NCBI RefSeq assembly: GCF_000526415.1
Contig: NZ_JAGA01000002.1
Coordinates: 860,001-924,000, forward strand
Length of the DNA: 64,000 nt
Direction: 5' to 3'
From: Kallotenue papyrolyticum
GTDB taxonomy: Bacteria; Chloroflexota; Chloroflexia; Chloroflexales; Kallotenuaceae
The notes under the pieces are model-generated. The model was not told the origin of the DNA. It was given only the letters and a program-made list of their open reading frames with translations, and did no database searches. The position numbers and the translations under genes are program-made. Within the stretch, counting starts at the first letter, position 1. The number at the start of each line of letters is the position of its first letter. Positions 19,856-29,818 of this stretch are shown one piece after another.

Positions 19856-20656
19856 ATGGGGCGCAAAGTACATCCGATCGGTTTCCGTCTGGGCTACATC
19901 AAAGACTGGCAGTCGCGTTGGTTTGCCGATCGCAAGAGCGTGTACGCCGAGCTGCTGCGCGAGGATCGCGCGATCCGGGAGCTGATCGGCAAGGAGCTGG
20001 AGGGTGCGGCGGTCTCGCGCGTCGAGATCGAGCGCTCGGCCAATCGGGTGGAGGTGACGATCCACACCGCCAAGCCGGGCGTGGTGATTGGCAAGCGTGG
20101 CCAGAACGTTGATGTGTTGCGCGGCAAACTCGAAAAGCTGAGCGGCAAAAAGGTCAAGCTGAACATTAGCGAGATCCAGCAGCCGGAGCTCGACGCGCAG
20201 CTGGTCGCGGAGAGCATTGCCGAGCAGATCAGCAAGCGCGTGTCGTTCAAGCGCGCCATGAAGCAGGCGGCGCAGCGCGCCATGCGCCTGGGGGCGCAGG
20301 GCATCATGATCAAGTGCTCCGGGCGGCTGGGCGGCGCCGAGATGGCCCGCTTCGTGTACGAGCAGCAGGGCCGCATTCCGCGCCATACGCTGCGCGCCGA
20401 TATCGACTACGCCGTCGTCCATGCGCATACGACCTATGGCCGCATCGGTGTCAAGGTGTGGATCTACAAGGGCGAGGTCTTTCCTAAGGCCGATGGTTCG
20501 CTGGAGCGCGCTGAAGCGCCCAGGCGCCAGGTGCCGGCCGCCGTGGAGGAGCCGCGCGGGCGCGGGCGTGGGCGCGGTGAGGGCGCGGGCAGCCCCGGCG
20601 GGCGCGGGCGCGGCCGTGGTGGGCGTGGCCAGCCGCAGGCTGCCGTTGAAGAATAA
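19856..20656 (+). CDS. rpsC: 30S ribosomal protein S3 with Arg-Gly-rich tail
   Basis: A 266-residue S3. [20 protein letters not shown] and the KH domain loop [19 protein letters not shown] are normal, as is [20 protein letters not shown] at the mRNA entry. After the usual end (~residue 215) there is an extra ~50-residue tail with clustered RG dipeptides ([10 protein letters not shown] and [11 protein letters not shown]) ending AAVEE. Typical S3 proteins are 210-240 residues. The tail would project at the mRNA entry side and could bind RNA; that is inference. It starts immediately after the rplV stop. Confidence 0.97.
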   Translation: MGRKVHPIGFRLGYIKDWQSRWFADRKSVYAELLREDRAIRELIGKELEGAAVSRVEIERSANRVEVTIHTAKPGVVIGKRGQNVDVLRGKLEKLSGKKVKLNISEIQQPELDAQLVAESIAEQISKRVSFKRAMKQAAQRAMRLGAQGIMIKCSGRLGGAEMARFVYEQQGRIPRHTLRADIDYAVVHAHTTYGRIGVKVWIYKGEVFPKADGSLERAEAPRRQVPAAVEEPRGRGRGRGEGAGSPGGRGRGRGGRGQPQAAVEE

Positions 20657-20748
20657 GCGATCGAACCAGGATTCTAGCGCACGCGCCGGGCACGCTGCTG
20701 TCCGCGAGGTGCCTGCGGAATCCGCTAACCGCTGTTGAGGGAAGCGCT

Positions 20749-21195
20749 ATGTTGATGCCAAAGCGAACGAAGTACCGCAAGATGCAGCGTGGCGTGCAGA
20801 AGCGGACCAAGGTGTCCGGTCGCGGGACCACGGTGGCCTTCGGTGACTTCGGGCTGATGGCGCTGGAGCCGGCGTGGATCACCAGCCGCCAGATCGAGGC
20901 GGCCCGGCGCGCCATGACCAACTATATCAAACGCGGTGGCAAGGTGTGGATTCGCATCTTCCCCGACAAGCCCATTACGCAAAAACCGGCGGAAACGCGC
21001 ATGGGCTCCGGCAAGGGCGCGGTTGAATACTATGTTGCCGTAGTCAAGCCCGGGCGCGTGATGTTTGAGCTGGCCGGCGTGCGCGAGGAGGTGGCGACCG
21101 TGGCGCTGGAGCGTGCCGCGCAGAAGCTGCCGATCAAGTGCAAGATCGTCGCCAAGGAGACGGCTGGGGAGGTGGCGCACGATGAAGGCGAGTGA
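20749..21195 (+). CDS. rplP: 50S ribosomal protein L16
   Basis: A 148-residue L16. [40 protein letters not shown] and [20 protein letters not shown] are standard; it organises the tRNA A-site of the large subunit. The C-terminus overlaps the rpmC start by 14 nt. Confidence 0.97.
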   Translation: MLMPKRTKYRKMQRGVQKRTKVSGRGTTVAFGDFGLMALEPAWITSRQIEAARRAMTNYIKRGGKVWIRIFPDKPITQKPAETRMGSGKGAVEYYVAVVKPGRVMFELAGVREEVATVALERAAQKLPIKCKIVAKETAGEVAHDEGE

Positions 21196-21391
21196 GCTGC
21201 GTCAGTTTGACAACGGACGACTCACCGAACGGCTGCGCGAGATCGATCAAGAACTGTTCAATCTGCGCTTCCACCAGAAGACTGGCCGCCTGACCAATCC
21301 GGCGCGCATCGGTGAGTTGAAGAAGGAATACGCGCGCATCAAAACCATACTGCGCGAACGCGAACTGGCCGAGATGGAGCGCGGGAGCTAA
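21182..21391 (+). CDS. rpmC: 50S ribosomal protein L29
   Basis: A 69-residue two-helix L29. [20 protein letters not shown] and [20 protein letters not shown] are typical, ending in the basic [18 protein letters not shown]. It starts inside the last codons of rplP and ends 3 nt before rpsQ. Confidence 0.96.
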   Translation: MKASELRQFDNGRLTERLREIDQELFNLRFHQKTGRLTNPARIGELKKEYARIKTILRERELAEMERGS

Positions 21392-21394
21392 ACC

Positions 21395-21754
21395 ATGACT
21401 CAGGGACAGCCAAGCGAGCGGCGGGCCAACCGCAAGCAAAAGGTGGGCCGCGTCGTCTCGAACAAGATGGATAAAACGGTCGTGGTGGCGGTAGACTATC
21501 TGCGTCCGCATCCACTCTATCGCAAGACGGTGCGCAAGACGCACAAGTTCTACGCCCACGACGAGGAGAATCGCTGCCAGATCGGCGATACCGTGCGCAT
21601 CGAGGAGACGCGCCCGCTCAGCAAGCTGAAGCGTTGGCGCGTGGTGGAAATCGTCAAGCACATCGAGCAGCCGATCGCGGTCAAGGAGGCGGAGGAGCTG
21701 ATCTCGCCGGATATCGATGCGATCGCTGGTGAGGCAGAAGAGGTGCAGGCGTGA
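21395..21754 (+). CDS. rpsQ: 30S ribosomal protein S17
   Basis: A 119-residue S17. [40 protein letters not shown] and [20 protein letters not shown] are standard. The C-terminal ~30 residues (from [16 protein letters not shown]) are an acidic extension beyond the usual ~85 residues. Its stop overlaps rplN by 4 nt. Confidence 0.97.
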   Translation: MTQGQPSERRANRKQKVGRVVSNKMDKTVVVAVDYLRPHPLYRKTVRKTHKFYAHDEENRCQIGDTVRIEETRPLSKLKRWRVVEIVKHIEQPIAVKEAEELISPDIDAIAGEAEEVQA

Positions 21755-22119
21755 TTCAGCCACAGACTCGACTCAAGGTTGCCGATAACACCGGCGCCAA
21801 AGAGATCATGTGCATCCGCGTGCTGGGCGGATCCAAAGTGAAGTATGGCTCGGTCGGCGATGTGATCGTTGCCTCGGTCAAGGATGCCGCGCCGGGCGGC
21901 AGTGCCAAAAAGGGCGAGGTGGTGCGCGCGGTGATCGTCCGCGTTGCCAAGGAGTACAGCCGGCCAGATGGGTCGCACATCCGCTTCGACGACAACGCGG
22001 CCGTGCTGATCCGTCCGGATGGTAATCCGCGTGGCACGCGCATCTTCGGTCCCGTGGCGCGTGAGCTGCGCGACAAGCAGTTCATGAAGATCGTGTCGCT
22101 GGCGCCGGAGGTGTTGTAG
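21751..22119 (+). CDS. rplN: 50S ribosomal protein L14
   Basis: A 122-residue L14 of normal length. [20 protein letters not shown] and [40 protein letters not shown] are diagnostic. GTG start inside the rpsQ stop (GTGA). Confidence 0.98.
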   Translation: MIQPQTRLKVADNTGAKEIMCIRVLGGSKVKYGSVGDVIVASVKDAAPGGSAKKGEVVRAVIVRVAKEYSRPDGSHIRFDDNAAVLIRPDGNPRGTRIFGPVARELRDKQFMKIVSLAPEVL

Positions 22120-22207
22120 CGCCGGCGCTCTCAGACGTCGGTGCTGGAGCCGTGCCGCGAGCGCGGCGCACGCCGGCCGGCGCCTGAACGCTGTGGAGGA
22201 TGTTGAC

Positions 22208-22546
22208 ATGCATGTCAAGGCCGGTGACGAAGTGCTGGTGATTGCGGGCAAGAACAAGGGCGCGCGCGGCAAGGTGCGGCGGGCGCTGCCCAGCGAGAAC
22301 CGGGTCATCGTCGAGAACGTCAATCTGGTCAAGAAACATATGAAACCGCGAGGCCCGCGGCAGCGCGGCGGCATTATCGAGGTCGAAGCGCCGCTGCATG
22401 CGTCCAACGTGATGCTGATCTGCCCGCACTGCGGCAAGGCATCGCGTACGGGCCATCGCTTTCTGGAGGGCGAGGGCAAGCTCAGCCGTCGCAAGGTGCG
22501 CTACTGCAAAGCCTGCGACGCAACCATTGATCAGCCCAAAGCCTGA
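22208..22546 (+). CDS. rplX: 50S ribosomal protein L24, zinc-binding form
   Basis: A 112-residue L24. The KOW motif [20 protein letters not shown] is at the N-terminus. The C-terminal part has CPHC and CKAC pairs, so this is the zinc-binding (C+) form. Start ATG 22208 follows GGAGGATG and removes five extra residues of the longer frame. A 55-89 nt spacer without genes lies on each side. Confidence 0.96.
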   Translation: MHVKAGDEVLVIAGKNKGARGKVRRALPSENRVIVENVNLVKKHMKPRGPRQRGGIIEVEAPLHASNVMLICPHCGKASRTGHRFLEGEGKLSRRKVRYCKACDATIDQPKA

Positions 22547-22620
22547 GTAAAACCCAGGGCCATCCCGCTGGATTGGCGCGGCCACGAACCGGGGATGGGC
22601 CATCAGAAGAGGTTGTGGCT

Positions 22621-23163
22621 ATGCCAGCACGATTGCGTGAAAAGTATCAGCGCGACGTCATTCCGGCGTTGACCCGCGAGTTCGGCTACAAGAACCCGAT
22701 GCAGGTTCCCAAGGTCGAGAAGGTGGTGATCAACATCGGGCTGGGCGAGGCGCTGCAAAATCCCAAGGCTCTAGATGCGGCGGTCGAGGATCTGACGGCG
22801 ATCACCGGCCAGAAGCCGGTGGTCACCCGTGCGCGCAAGTCGATCGCCAACTTCAAGCTGCGCGAAGGCCAGGCCATCGGCGCGATGGTGACGCTGCGCG
22901 GCGATCGCATGTACGAGTTTCTCGACCGGCTGATGAATCTGGCCCTGCCGCGCATCCGTGACTTTCGCGGCGTGAGCCGGCGTGCTTTCGATGGGCGCGG
23001 CAACTACAGCATCGGCCTGCGCGAGCAGATCGTCTTTCCCGAAATCGATTACGACAAGGTGGACAAGCTACGCGGTCTGGAAGTGGCGATCGTCACGACG
23101 GCGCGCAACGATACGGAAGGGTACGCGCTGCTCAAGCACTTGGGCATGCCGTTCCGCGACTAA
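22621..23163 (+). CDS. rplE: 50S ribosomal protein L5
   Basis: A 180-residue L5, which carries the central protuberance contact to 5S rRNA and t[62 protein letters not shown] and [20 protein letters not shown] are all present. Normal length. Confidence 0.98.
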   Translation: MPARLREKYQRDVIPALTREFGYKNPMQVPKVEKVVINIGLGEALQNPKALDAAVEDLTAITGQKPVVTRARKSIANFKLREGQAIGAMVTLRGDRMYEFLDRLMNLALPRIRDFRGVSRRAFDGRGNYSIGLREQIVFPEIDYDKVDKLRGLEVAIVTTARNDTEGYALLKHLGMPFRD

Positions 23164-23222
23164 TGCACCGGAGCTAGCAACCGCCCGAGGTTGAGCGGCT
23201 GCCGTGTGAGGAGGATACAACC

Positions 23223-23408
23223 TTGGCTCGCAAAGCGTTGATCGTCAAGTCCCAACGACCCCCGAAGTTTGCCGTACAGCAGCGCAATCGCTGCAGCCGC
23301 TGTGGCCGCCCGCGGGCCTACATGCGCCGCTTTGGGCTGTGCCGCATCTGCTTCCGCGAGATGGCGCTGCGCGGGCTGATTCCGGGTGTCACGAAGTCGA
23401 GCTGGTAG
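23223..23408 (+). CDS. rpsZ: 30S ribosomal protein S14, zinc-binding (type Z)
   Basis: A 61-residue S14 of the short zinc form: CSRC and CRIC hold Zn, followed by [20 protein letters not shown]. The start is TTG 23223 behind GAGGAGG, giving the standard [12 protein letters not shown]-terminus. Confidence 0.97.
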   Translation: MARKALIVKSQRPPKFAVQQRNRCSRCGRPRAYMRRFGLCRICFREMALRGLIPGVTKSSW

Positions 23409-23469
23409 GTGGGCGCGCGCCGACGGTGGTCGGCGCTGGCCGAGATCGCTCCATGGGGAGGACTTGAAC

Positions 23470-23874
23470 GTGAGTTTCAACGATCCAATTGCCGATATGC
23501 TGACCCGCATCCGCAACGCCTGCATGCGCCGCCACCCGACGGTGGTGATCCCCAAGTCGAAGCTCAAGCTGGCGATTGCGGAGATTCTGAAGCAGGAAGG
23601 CTATATCAAGGATTACACGGTGCAGCCGGTTGAGGGCAAGCCGTTTGAGAATATTGTCATTACGCTGAAGTATACTGCCGAGCGCGAGCCGGTGATCACC
23701 GGCCTGAAGCGCGTGAGTCGGCCCGGCCTGCGTATCTACACCAAGCGCGCCGAGATCCCGCGCGTGCGCAACGGTATGGGCCTGGCGATCCTGTCCACGC
23801 CCAAGGGCGTGATGAGTGGCCATGAAGCCTGGCGCCAGAACGTTGGCGGCGAGGTCTTGGCCTTTGTCTGGTAA
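23470..23874 (+). CDS. rpsH: 30S ribosomal protein S8
   Basis: A 134-residue S8. Start GTG 23470 behind GGGGAGG gives [21 protein letters not shown]-terminal signature [20 protein letters not shown] is present. In E. coli S8 represses the spc operon by binding the rplE region; no such site was tested here. Confidence 0.97.
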   Translation: MSFNDPIADMLTRIRNACMRRHPTVVIPKSKLKLAIAEILKQEGYIKDYTVQPVEGKPFENIVITLKYTAEREPVITGLKRVSRPGLRIYTKRAEIPRVRNGMGLAILSTPKGVMSGHEAWRQNVGGEVLAFVW

Positions 23875-23953
23875 CGTCAGGGCGGGCGCGCTGTGATGCG
23901 CCCGCCGCATGGGGAAAGAGCGCAAGGCGCTAATCACCCGAGGAGCATGCAGC

Positions 23954-24517
23954 ATGTCGCGCATTGGCAAAAAACCGATCGAGGTGCCCAAGGGCGTCAC
24001 CGTGACGATCGCGCCGGGCAACCTGGTGACGGTCAAGGGGCCCAAGGGGACGCTCAGCCGCCAGTTGCCGCCCGAGATGACGATCACGCAGGAAGACGGC
24101 GTGGTGCGCGTGGCGCGGCCCAGCGATGAGAAGCGGCACAAGGCGCTGCACGGGCTGACACGCTCGCTGCTGAACAACATGGTCGTCGGCGTCAGCACCG
24201 GCTTCCAGAAGGTGCTGGAGATCAACGGCGTGGGCTACCGTGCGCAGAAGACCGGCCGCGATCTGACCATGTCGCTGGGCTTCTCGCATCCAGTAGTGGT
24301 CAAAGCGCCGGAGGGTATCGAGCTCAACGTCGGCGAGCGCAACACGATCATCGTCGCCGGCGCCGATAAGCAACTGGTCGGCGAAGTGGCGGCCAACATC
24401 CGCCGCCTGCGGCCACCGGAGCCCTACAAGGGCAAGGGCATCAAGTATGCCGACGAGGTCATCCGCCGCAAGGCCGGCAAGGCCGGCAAGGCTGGTGGCA
24501 AGGGCGGCAAGAAGTAG
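23954..24517 (+). CDS. rplF: 50S ribosomal protein L6
   Basis: A 187-residue L6. [38 protein letters not shown], and [20 protein letters not shown] are diagnostic. The C-terminus has a Lys/Gly-rich extension ([12 protein letters not shown]). The start ATG 23954 follows GAGGAGC; a longer frame upstream is not used. Confidence 0.97.
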   Translation: MSRIGKKPIEVPKGVTVTIAPGNLVTVKGPKGTLSRQLPPEMTITQEDGVVRVARPSDEKRHKALHGLTRSLLNNMVVGVSTGFQKVLEINGVGYRAQKTGRDLTMSLGFSHPVVVKAPEGIELNVGERNTIIVAGADKQLVGEVAANIRRLRPPEPYKGKGIKYADEVIRRKAGKAGKAGGKGGKK

Positions 24518-24618
24518 GGAGCACGCGACTGCGCGCGCGGCGGCAAGGCACGGCTGCGCGCGCCGACGCCTAACACAGGCGGGGGATGGCAATCTCCGCC
24601 GCGAGAAGAGGATCGACG

Positions 24619-24984
24619 ATGGCTAGATACGATCGACGCGAGGCGCGGCTCAAACGACACCGCCGCATTCGGGCCAAGATCAGTGGCACGCCCGAGCGGC
24701 CGCGCTTGAACGTGTTTCGCAGCAATCAACATATCTACGCGCAGCTGATCGACGATGTCAAGCAGCATACGCTGGTTGCCGCTTCGACGCTGGATGCGAC
24801 GCTGCGTCCCAAGCTGAGCGAGCACACCAAGATCGAGGAAGCCCGGCTGGTCGGGCGGCTGATCGCCGAGCGGGCGCAGGCGCTGGGCATCAAGCGGGTG
24901 GTCTTCGATCGCGGGGGCTACCTGTACCATGGGCGCGTCAAAGCGCTGGCCGAGGCTGCCCGCGAAGCCGGCCTGGAGTTCTGA
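24619..24984 (+). CDS. rplR: 50S ribosomal protein L18
   Basis: A 121-residue L18, a 5S rRNA binder. [20 protein letters not shown] and [28 protein letters not shown] are standard. The ~100-nt spacer upstream carries an interrupted GCGCGCG inverted repeat. Confidence 0.97.
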   Translation: MARYDRREARLKRHRRIRAKISGTPERPRLNVFRSNQHIYAQLIDDVKQHTLVAASTLDATLRPKLSEHTKIEEARLVGRLIAERAQALGIKRVVFDRGGYLYHGRVKALAEAAREAGLEF

Positions 24985-25043
24985 GGCGCTGCGCGCCGGT
25001 AGGGCGCAGCGGATCATGAGATACGACCTGCAACGGAGGAACC

Positions 25044-25601
25044 GTGGCGAATCTGCTTACACGAACGCGGATTAATCCCGACGAGCTGGAGCTGGAAGAG
25101 CGCGTCGTCCAGATCAACCGCGTGGCCAAGGTGGTCAAGGGCGGGCGCACCTTCAAGCTGAGCACCCTGGTGGTGGTCGGCGATGGCAAGGGCCATGTCG
25201 GCGTGGGCATGGGCAAGTCGGCGGAGGTGCCCGAGGCGATCCGCAAGGGCACCGAGGCGGCTAAAAAGAACCTGATCCGTGTCTCGCTCGACGAGCACAC
25301 CATCCCGCATGAGGTGATCGCCGAGTACAAGACGGCCAAGGTCTTGCTGCGGCCGGCCGCGCCGGGGACGGGCGTGATCGCCGGTGGCGCGGTGCGCGCC
25401 GTGCTGGAAGCTGCCGGTGTCAAGGACGTGCTGACCAAATCGCTGGGCTCGAACAACAAGATCAACGTCGCCAAGGCTACCTTCGAGGCGTTGCGCCAGT
25501 TGCGCACGTTGGAGGAAGAAGCGCGCCGGCGCGACCTGACGCCGAGGGAGCTGCGCCGCCGCATGCGCCGGCGCGCGGCCGATACGGTGCAGAACCGGTA
25601 A
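25044..25601 (+). CDS. rpsE: 30S ribosomal protein S5
   Basis: A 185-residue S5. [40 protein letters not shown] and [19 protein letters not shown] are diagnostic; the Arg/Lys around KVVKGGR form the mRNA-entry helicase-like surface. GTG start behind GGAGG. A C-terminal Arg-rich helix ([12 protein letters not shown]) is longer than in E. coli. Confidence 0.98.
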   Translation: MANLLTRTRINPDELELEERVVQINRVAKVVKGGRTFKLSTLVVVGDGKGHVGVGMGKSAEVPEAIRKGTEAAKKNLIRVSLDEHTIPHEVIAEYKTAKVLLRPAAPGTGVIAGGAVRAVLEAAGVKDVLTKSLGSNNKINVAKATFEALRQLRTLEEEARRRDLTPRELRRRMRRRAADTVQNR

Positions 25602-25688
25602 TCGCATGGAGCGGACTCGTCGCTGGGCTGGTCAGCGCATGGACTGCGATGCGGCTGAGACCGGGCGACGATCGTTGTGGAGAAGACG

Positions 25689-25937
25689 ATGGCACAGCTC
25701 AAAATTACCTATGTCAAAAGCGCGATCGGCTATGCGCAGGATCAGCGTGCGACGATCCGGTCGTTGGGCCTGCGCAAGCTGAACCAGAGCGTGATCCACC
25801 AAGACACGCCGGTGATTCGCGGCATGATCTTCAAGGTTAAGCACCTGGTGAAGGTCGAGGAAGTGCAAGCTGCTGCCCCGGCGGCGACGCGCGGGCCGGC
25901 AGCGGGAGGCGAGCAGGAACACCATGAAGCTGCATGA
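25689..25937 (+). CDS. rpmD: 50S ribosomal protein L30 with C-terminal extension
   Basis: An 82-residue L30. [39 protein letters not shown] and [17 protein letters not shown] make up the normal ~60-residue protein. The following Ala/Gly/Glu/His-rich tail ([14 protein letters not shown]) is extra and runs into the rplO start (14-nt overlap). The tail may exist mainly to couple the two genes. Confidence 0.95.
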   Translation: MAQLKITYVKSAIGYAQDQRATIRSLGLRKLNQSVIHQDTPVIRGMIFKVKHLVKVEEVQAAAPAATRGPAAGGEQEHHEAA

Positions 25938-26412
25938 TTTGAAGCCCGCCGCGGGGGCGCACAAGGTGGGCAAGCGCGTGGGCCGTGGCCATGGCTCGGG
26001 CAAGGGCAAAACCGCCGGACGGGGCATGATGGGCCAGAAGGCGCGCTCCGGGCCAGGACCGCACCGTGCCTTCGAAGGCGGTCAGAACGAGATCACGCGC
26101 CGCTTGCCCTTCAAGCGCGGCGTAGGCTTCCAGAACCGCTATCGCATCGAGTACGAGATCTTCAACATCGGCGACCTGGCGGCGACGCAGCACGACGAGA
26201 TCACGCCGGAGCTGCTGGTGCAGGCGCGCCTGCTCAAAAACCTGAAGAAACCGGTCAAGATTCTGGGCGACGGCGAGATCAATCGCCCGATGCGCATCAC
26301 CGCACACCGCTTCTCGGCCAGCGCGCGTGCCAAGATCGAGGCGGCCGGCGGCACGGTGATCGAGCTGGGGGCGCCACAGGTCAAGCGTTTGCCGCGTCGT
26401 GGCCGCTTTTAG
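25924..26412 (+). CDS. rplO: 50S ribosomal protein L15
   Basis: A 162-residue L15. [40 protein letters not shown] and [18 protein letters not shown] are standard. It overlaps rpmD and is followed by a strong hairpin with a T-run before secY. Confidence 0.97.
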   Translation: MKLHDLKPAAGAHKVGKRVGRGHGSGKGKTAGRGMMGQKARSGPGPHRAFEGGQNEITRRLPFKRGVGFQNRYRIEYEIFNIGDLAATQHDEITPELLVQARLLKNLKKPVKILGDGEINRPMRITAHRFSASARAKIEAAGGTVIELGAPQVKRLPRRGRF

Positions 26413-26413
26413 G

Positions 26414-26511
26414 GCGCTAGTGCTCAGCGTTGCCCGGTCGCGTTCCGCCGCCGCTGGCGCCTGCGGCGGGACGCGCCGGCGCTGCGTTCGCTGAGCGCTG
26501 GCGCTTTTTTT
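26414..26511 (+). terminator. large terminator-like hairpin between rplO and secY
   Basis: GCGCTAGTGCTCAGCG pairs with CGCTGAGCGCTGGCGC (16 bp, two G-T pairs), followed by seven T. A second hairpin based on CCGCCGC/GCGGCGG lies in the loop. This would end or attenuate the ribosomal transcript before secY-adk. Confidence 0.8.
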
Positions 26512-26594
26512 GTGTTACACTACCAGTCCGGGGAGCCAACCCTCCTCGGCTGCCAACACAGGCACGATAACCCACCTCCAGGAGTTTGGTCACG

Positions 26595-27938
26595 ATGTTA
26601 CAGGCGGTTCAGAGGGCCTGGCAGATTGCCGATCTGCGCGCCAAGATCCTGTTTACGCTGGGGATGCTGATCATCTACCGCGTGATCGCGCATGTGCCGG
26701 TGCCGTACATCGATGCCAGCAACCTTGAGCAGTTGCTGGCCAACAATGCGTTGTTCGGGATCCTCAACCTCTTTTCGGGCGGCGCACTGCAAAACTATTC
26801 GGTCGCGGCGCTGGGCGTCTATCCCTACATCACCGCCTCGATCATTGTGCAGTTGTTGACGCCGCTGATCCCCAAGCTGGAGGAGTGGAGCAAAGAGGGC
26901 GAGGCTGGGCGCAACCGCATTCAGCGCCTGAGCTACTACATCACCGTGCCGCTGGCCTTGCTACAGGCCTATGGCCAGACGCTGACGATCAACCGCAGCT
27001 TCGGCACCGAGTCAGGCCTGTTCGAGCCGGGCTTTGTCTTCAGCATCACCGCCAACTTCTTGCCGACCTTCACGATCATCATCACCATGACCGCCGGCAC
27101 GATGCTGCTGGTGTGGATGGGCGAGCTGATCGACGAGAAAGGCATCGGCAACGGCATCTCAATGATCATCTTCGGCGGCATTGTGGCGCGCCTGTTCCCG
27201 ACGATCGCCCAGTTGTTCCAGGGTGCGACCGCCGCGCCCAACATTCTGGGCCTGGTGGCCTTCGGCGTGATCACGCTGCTGACGATCTTTGTGATCGTGG
27301 TGGTGCAGGAGGGCGTGCGCCGTATTCCGGTGGAGTATCAGCGGCGCGTGCGCGGCAACAAGGTCTATGGCGGTCAGCGCACGCACATTCCGCTCAAGGT
27401 CAACATGGCGGGCATGATCCCGCTGATCTTTGCGCAGTCGCTGCTGCTTTTCCCTGGCACGGTGGCCTCGTACTTCTGCGATCTGAGCAATCCCACCGGC
27501 GGGGGCTGGGGCAACCGCATCGCCTGTAGTCTATACAGTACGCTGAGCCCGCAGTCGGCGGGCAGCAGCCTGCTCTATTCGGTACTGCTGTTTGTGCTGG
27601 TGGTCGGCTTTACCTACTTCTACACCATTGTGCTCTTTTCGCAGCAGAACCTGCCGGAGACGCTTAAGAACAACGGCGGCTTCATTCCCGGCATTCGTCC
27701 CGGCAAGCCGACCGAGGTATACCTCAGCCGCGTGCTGAACCGCATCACGCTGGCCGGTGCCCTGTTCCTGGGTGTGGTGGCCGTGCTGCCGTTCCTAACG
27801 TCGGGCATCACCGGTGTGGCCAACGTGGGCCTGGGCTCGACGGCGCTGCTGATCGTGGTGGGCGTAGCGGTGGACACCATGCGCCAGCTTGAAGCGCAGT
27901 TGATGATGCGCAACTACGAAGGGTATCTGACGCGCTAG
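26595..27938 (+). CDS. secY: preprotein translocase subunit SecY
   Basis: A 447-residue SecY with ten membrane helices, the channel for Sec export and membrane insertion. Signatures: GALQNYSVAALGVYPYITAS-type helix 2 region, NGISMIIFGGIVARLFPTI, and PVEYQRRVRGNKVYGGQRTH in the cytosolic loop before helix 7, ending with MRQLEAQLMMRNYEGYLTR. ATG 26595 has AGGAG ten nt upstream; the TTG at 26586 is too close to that box. A GGCAGCGGC/GCCGCTGCC hairpin lies in the spacer to adk. Confidence 0.98.
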   Translation: MLQAVQRAWQIADLRAKILFTLGMLIIYRVIAHVPVPYIDASNLEQLLANNALFGILNLFSGGALQNYSVAALGVYPYITASIIVQLLTPLIPKLEEWSKEGEAGRNRIQRLSYYITVPLALLQAYGQTLTINRSFGTESGLFEPGFVFSITANFLPTFTIIITMTAGTMLLVWMGELIDEKGIGNGISMIIFGGIVARLFPTIAQLFQGATAAPNILGLVAFGVITLLTIFVIVVVQEGVRRIPVEYQRRVRGNKVYGGQRTHIPLKVNMAGMIPLIFAQSLLLFPGTVASYFCDLSNPTGGGWGNRIACSLYSTLSPQSAGSSLLYSVLLFVLVVGFTYFYTIVLFSQQNLPETLKNNGGFIPGIRPGKPTEVYLSRVLNRITLAGALFLGVVAVLPFLTSGITGVANVGLGSTALLIVVGVAVDTMRQLEAQLMMRNYEGYLTR

Positions 27939-27946
27939 GGTGGCGG

Positions 27947-27972
27947 TGGCAGCGGCAAGGCCGCCGCTGCCA
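27947..27972 (+). repeat. perfect hairpin between secY and adk
   Basis: TGGCAGCGGC pairs perfectly with GCCGCTGCCA over 10 bp with a 6-nt loop; no T-run. One of several spacer hairpins in this cluster. Confidence 0.7.
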
Positions 27973-28003
27973 GCTCATTGTGGAGCCAAGTGGAGCAGCG
28001 AAG

Positions 28004-28678
28004 ATGAACGTGGTACTGGTTGGCCCGCCGGGCGCCGGCAAGGGCACGCAGGCGGCAGCTCTGGAGGAGAAGACCAAGCTCAAACACATTGCCAGCGGCG
28101 AGCTGTTTCGGCAACACATGCGTGACGAGACCGAACTGGGCAAGTTGGCGCGCACCTATGTCGATCGCGGCGAGTTGGTGCCCGACGACATTGTGATCAC
28201 CATGATCCTGGAGCGCATCTTCCAGCCCGATTGCGAGCACGGCGTGATCCTCGATGGCTTTCCGCGCACCAAGGAGCAGGCCGCGGCGCTGGAACGGGCG
28301 CTGGAGGAGCATCAGCAGAAGATTGACGCAGTGATCTTTTTGAACGCGCCACGCGATGTACTGCTCAAACGCATCGTCGGGCGGCAGACCTGCCGCAATT
28401 GCCAGACGCCCTACAACATCTACTACTCGCCGCCACGCGAAGAGGGGGTGTGCGATCTGTGCGGGGGCGACCTGTACACGCGCTCCGACGACAACATGGA
28501 AACGGCGCGCCATCGCTTGGAGGTCTATCTGCAACAGACGGCGCCGCTGATCGAGCACTACCGCGCGCTGGGACTGCTCCACGAGGTGGACGGCCTGGGC
28601 GATATCCACGAGGTCACGGCGCGCCTGGTGCGCGAACTGGGCATCAACGGTGAACTGCCGCACCAGCCGCGCACCTGA
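28004..28678 (+). CDS. adk: adenylate kinase, zinc-lid type
   Basis: A 224-residue adenylate kinase (ATP + AMP to 2 ADP). P-loop MNVVLVGPPGAGKGTQAAAL, NMP site ASGELFRQHM, and ILDGFPRTKEQAAAL are intact. The LID has CRNC and CDLC pairs, so it is the long, zinc-binding form common in Gram-positives and Chloroflexota. In many genomes map follows adk; here infA follows after 135 nt with its own promoter. Confidence 0.97.
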   Translation: MNVVLVGPPGAGKGTQAAALEEKTKLKHIASGELFRQHMRDETELGKLARTYVDRGELVPDDIVITMILERIFQPDCEHGVILDGFPRTKEQAAALERALEEHQQKIDAVIFLNAPRDVLLKRIVGRQTCRNCQTPYNIYYSPPREEGVCDLCGGDLYTRSDDNMETARHRLEVYLQQTAPLIEHYRALGLLHEVDGLGDIHEVTARLVRELGINGELPHQPRT

Positions 28679-28688
28679 GCGGTGTGGT

Positions 28689-28717
28689 TGGACAAACCGC
28701 GGGTGATATGGTACACT
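28689..28717 (+). promoter_or_regulatory. promoter before infA
   Basis: TGGACA, 17 nt, TACACT preceded by TGG (extended -10). It sits just after adk and about 95 nt before infA, so the infA-rpmJ-rpsM part can be transcribed separately. Confidence 0.75.
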
Positions 28718-28813
28718 ATGGTGCGCATTTCAGACGAGTGCGCACCAGGATGATTATGTCTGATGATGGGTGGATGCGTTGGCGCCCGGTGGTGAGCGCA
28801 AACTGAAGGATCT

Positions 28814-29050
28814 ATGCCGCAGTCGAGCAAACAAAAGAAAGACGTTCTGGAAGTTGAAGGCACGGTCATCGAGCCGCTGCCCAACGCGATGTTTCGTGTC
28901 CAACTCGACAACATCGAGCAACCCATCCTGGCAAGCATCTCTGGCAAGATGCGAATGAACTATATTCGCATCTCCAAGGGCGATCGCGTCGTGGTGGAGC
29001 TGTCGCTCTACGACCCGACGCGCGGCCGGATTACCTACCGCTACCGGTAG
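28814..29050 (+). CDS. infA: translation initiation factor IF-1
   Basis: A 78-residue OB-fold protein that blocks the A site during initiation. [39 protein letters not shown] and [16 protein letters not shown] are diagnostic. The N-terminal [10 protein letters not shown] is slightly longer than in E. coli. A GAAGGAT box precedes ATG. Confidence 0.97.
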   Translation: MPQSSKQKKDVLEVEGTVIEPLPNAMFRVQLDNIEQPILASISGKMRMNYIRISKGDRVVVELSLYDPTRGRITYRYR

Positions 29051-29138
29051 GACACACCCAATCCGGAGAAGGCTCGTCGCTCCTGACCTGAGCCCCAGGA
29101 AGGAGTGGTGGGTCTGTGTGTGTTTATGGGAGGTCATC

Positions 29139-29255
29139 GTGCAAGTTCGTGCATCGGTCAAGCGGCGCTGTGAGTACTGCAAAGTGATCCGGCGTCGAGG
29201 TGTTGTGCGCATCATTTGCAGCCGCAATCCCAAGCACAAGCAGCGGCAGGGCTAG
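29139..29255 (+). CDS. rpmJ: 50S ribosomal protein L36, zinc-binding
   Basis: A 38-residue protein, GTG start behind GGGAGG. The translation opens [20 protein letters not shown] and holds the zinc site CEYC, then [14 protein letters not shown] (Cys and His). It is the usual neighbour between infA and rpsM. Confidence 0.96.
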   Translation: MQVRASVKRRCEYCKVIRRRGVVRIICSRNPKHKQRQG

Positions 29256-29321
29256 CGCGGCGGGAGGCGCACAGCGCACGGGTAGTCACCGTTCAAGGCC
29301 TACACGAGGGTTGGAGGTTTC

Positions 29322-29702
29322 ATGGCTCGTATCGCCGGGGTTGATCTGCCCCGCAACAAAAACGTCGAGATCGCGCTGACGTACATCTACGGCATCGGCC
29401 TGACCAGCAGCAAGAAGATCCTGAGCAAGGCCGGTATTCCGGGCACGACACATGTCGGCGATCTGACCGAGGAACAGCTCAACCGTATCCGCTCGATCAT
29501 CGACAACGAGTACAAGACGGAAGGCGATCTGCGCCGCGAGGTACAGCTCAACATCAAGCGCCTGATGGACATCGGCTGCTACCGTGGGCTGCGCCATCGC
29601 CGGGGGCTACCGGTACGCGGCCAGCGCACCAAGACCAACGCCCGCACACGGCGTGGTCGCAAAGGATCGCCGATCGGTATTAAGAAGAAGGCACGCAAGT
29701 AG
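29322..29702 (+). CDS. rpsM: 30S ribosomal protein S13
   Basis: A 126-residue S13. [39 protein letters not shown] and [20 protein letters not shown], ending [15 protein letters not shown], are standard. The 116-nt spacer that follows carries CAGTTCTCAGTTCTCA and a roughly complementary TGTGAATTGTGAACTG, an imperfect inverted repeat. Confidence 0.98.
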   Translation: MARIAGVDLPRNKNVEIALTYIYGIGLTSSKKILSKAGIPGTTHVGDLTEEQLNRIRSIIDNEYKTEGDLRREVQLNIKRLMDIGCYRGLRHRRGLPVRGQRTKTNARTRRGRKGSPIGIKKKARK

Positions 29703-29818
29703 CAGGGGATCGCAGTTCTCAGTTCTCAATCCACAAGTGGAGCGCCCAGAGCGGGCTGCGACGAGATTTGTGAATTGTGAACTGCGGGTTGCCCGTGTCA
29801 GATCGCTAGGGAGTACGC

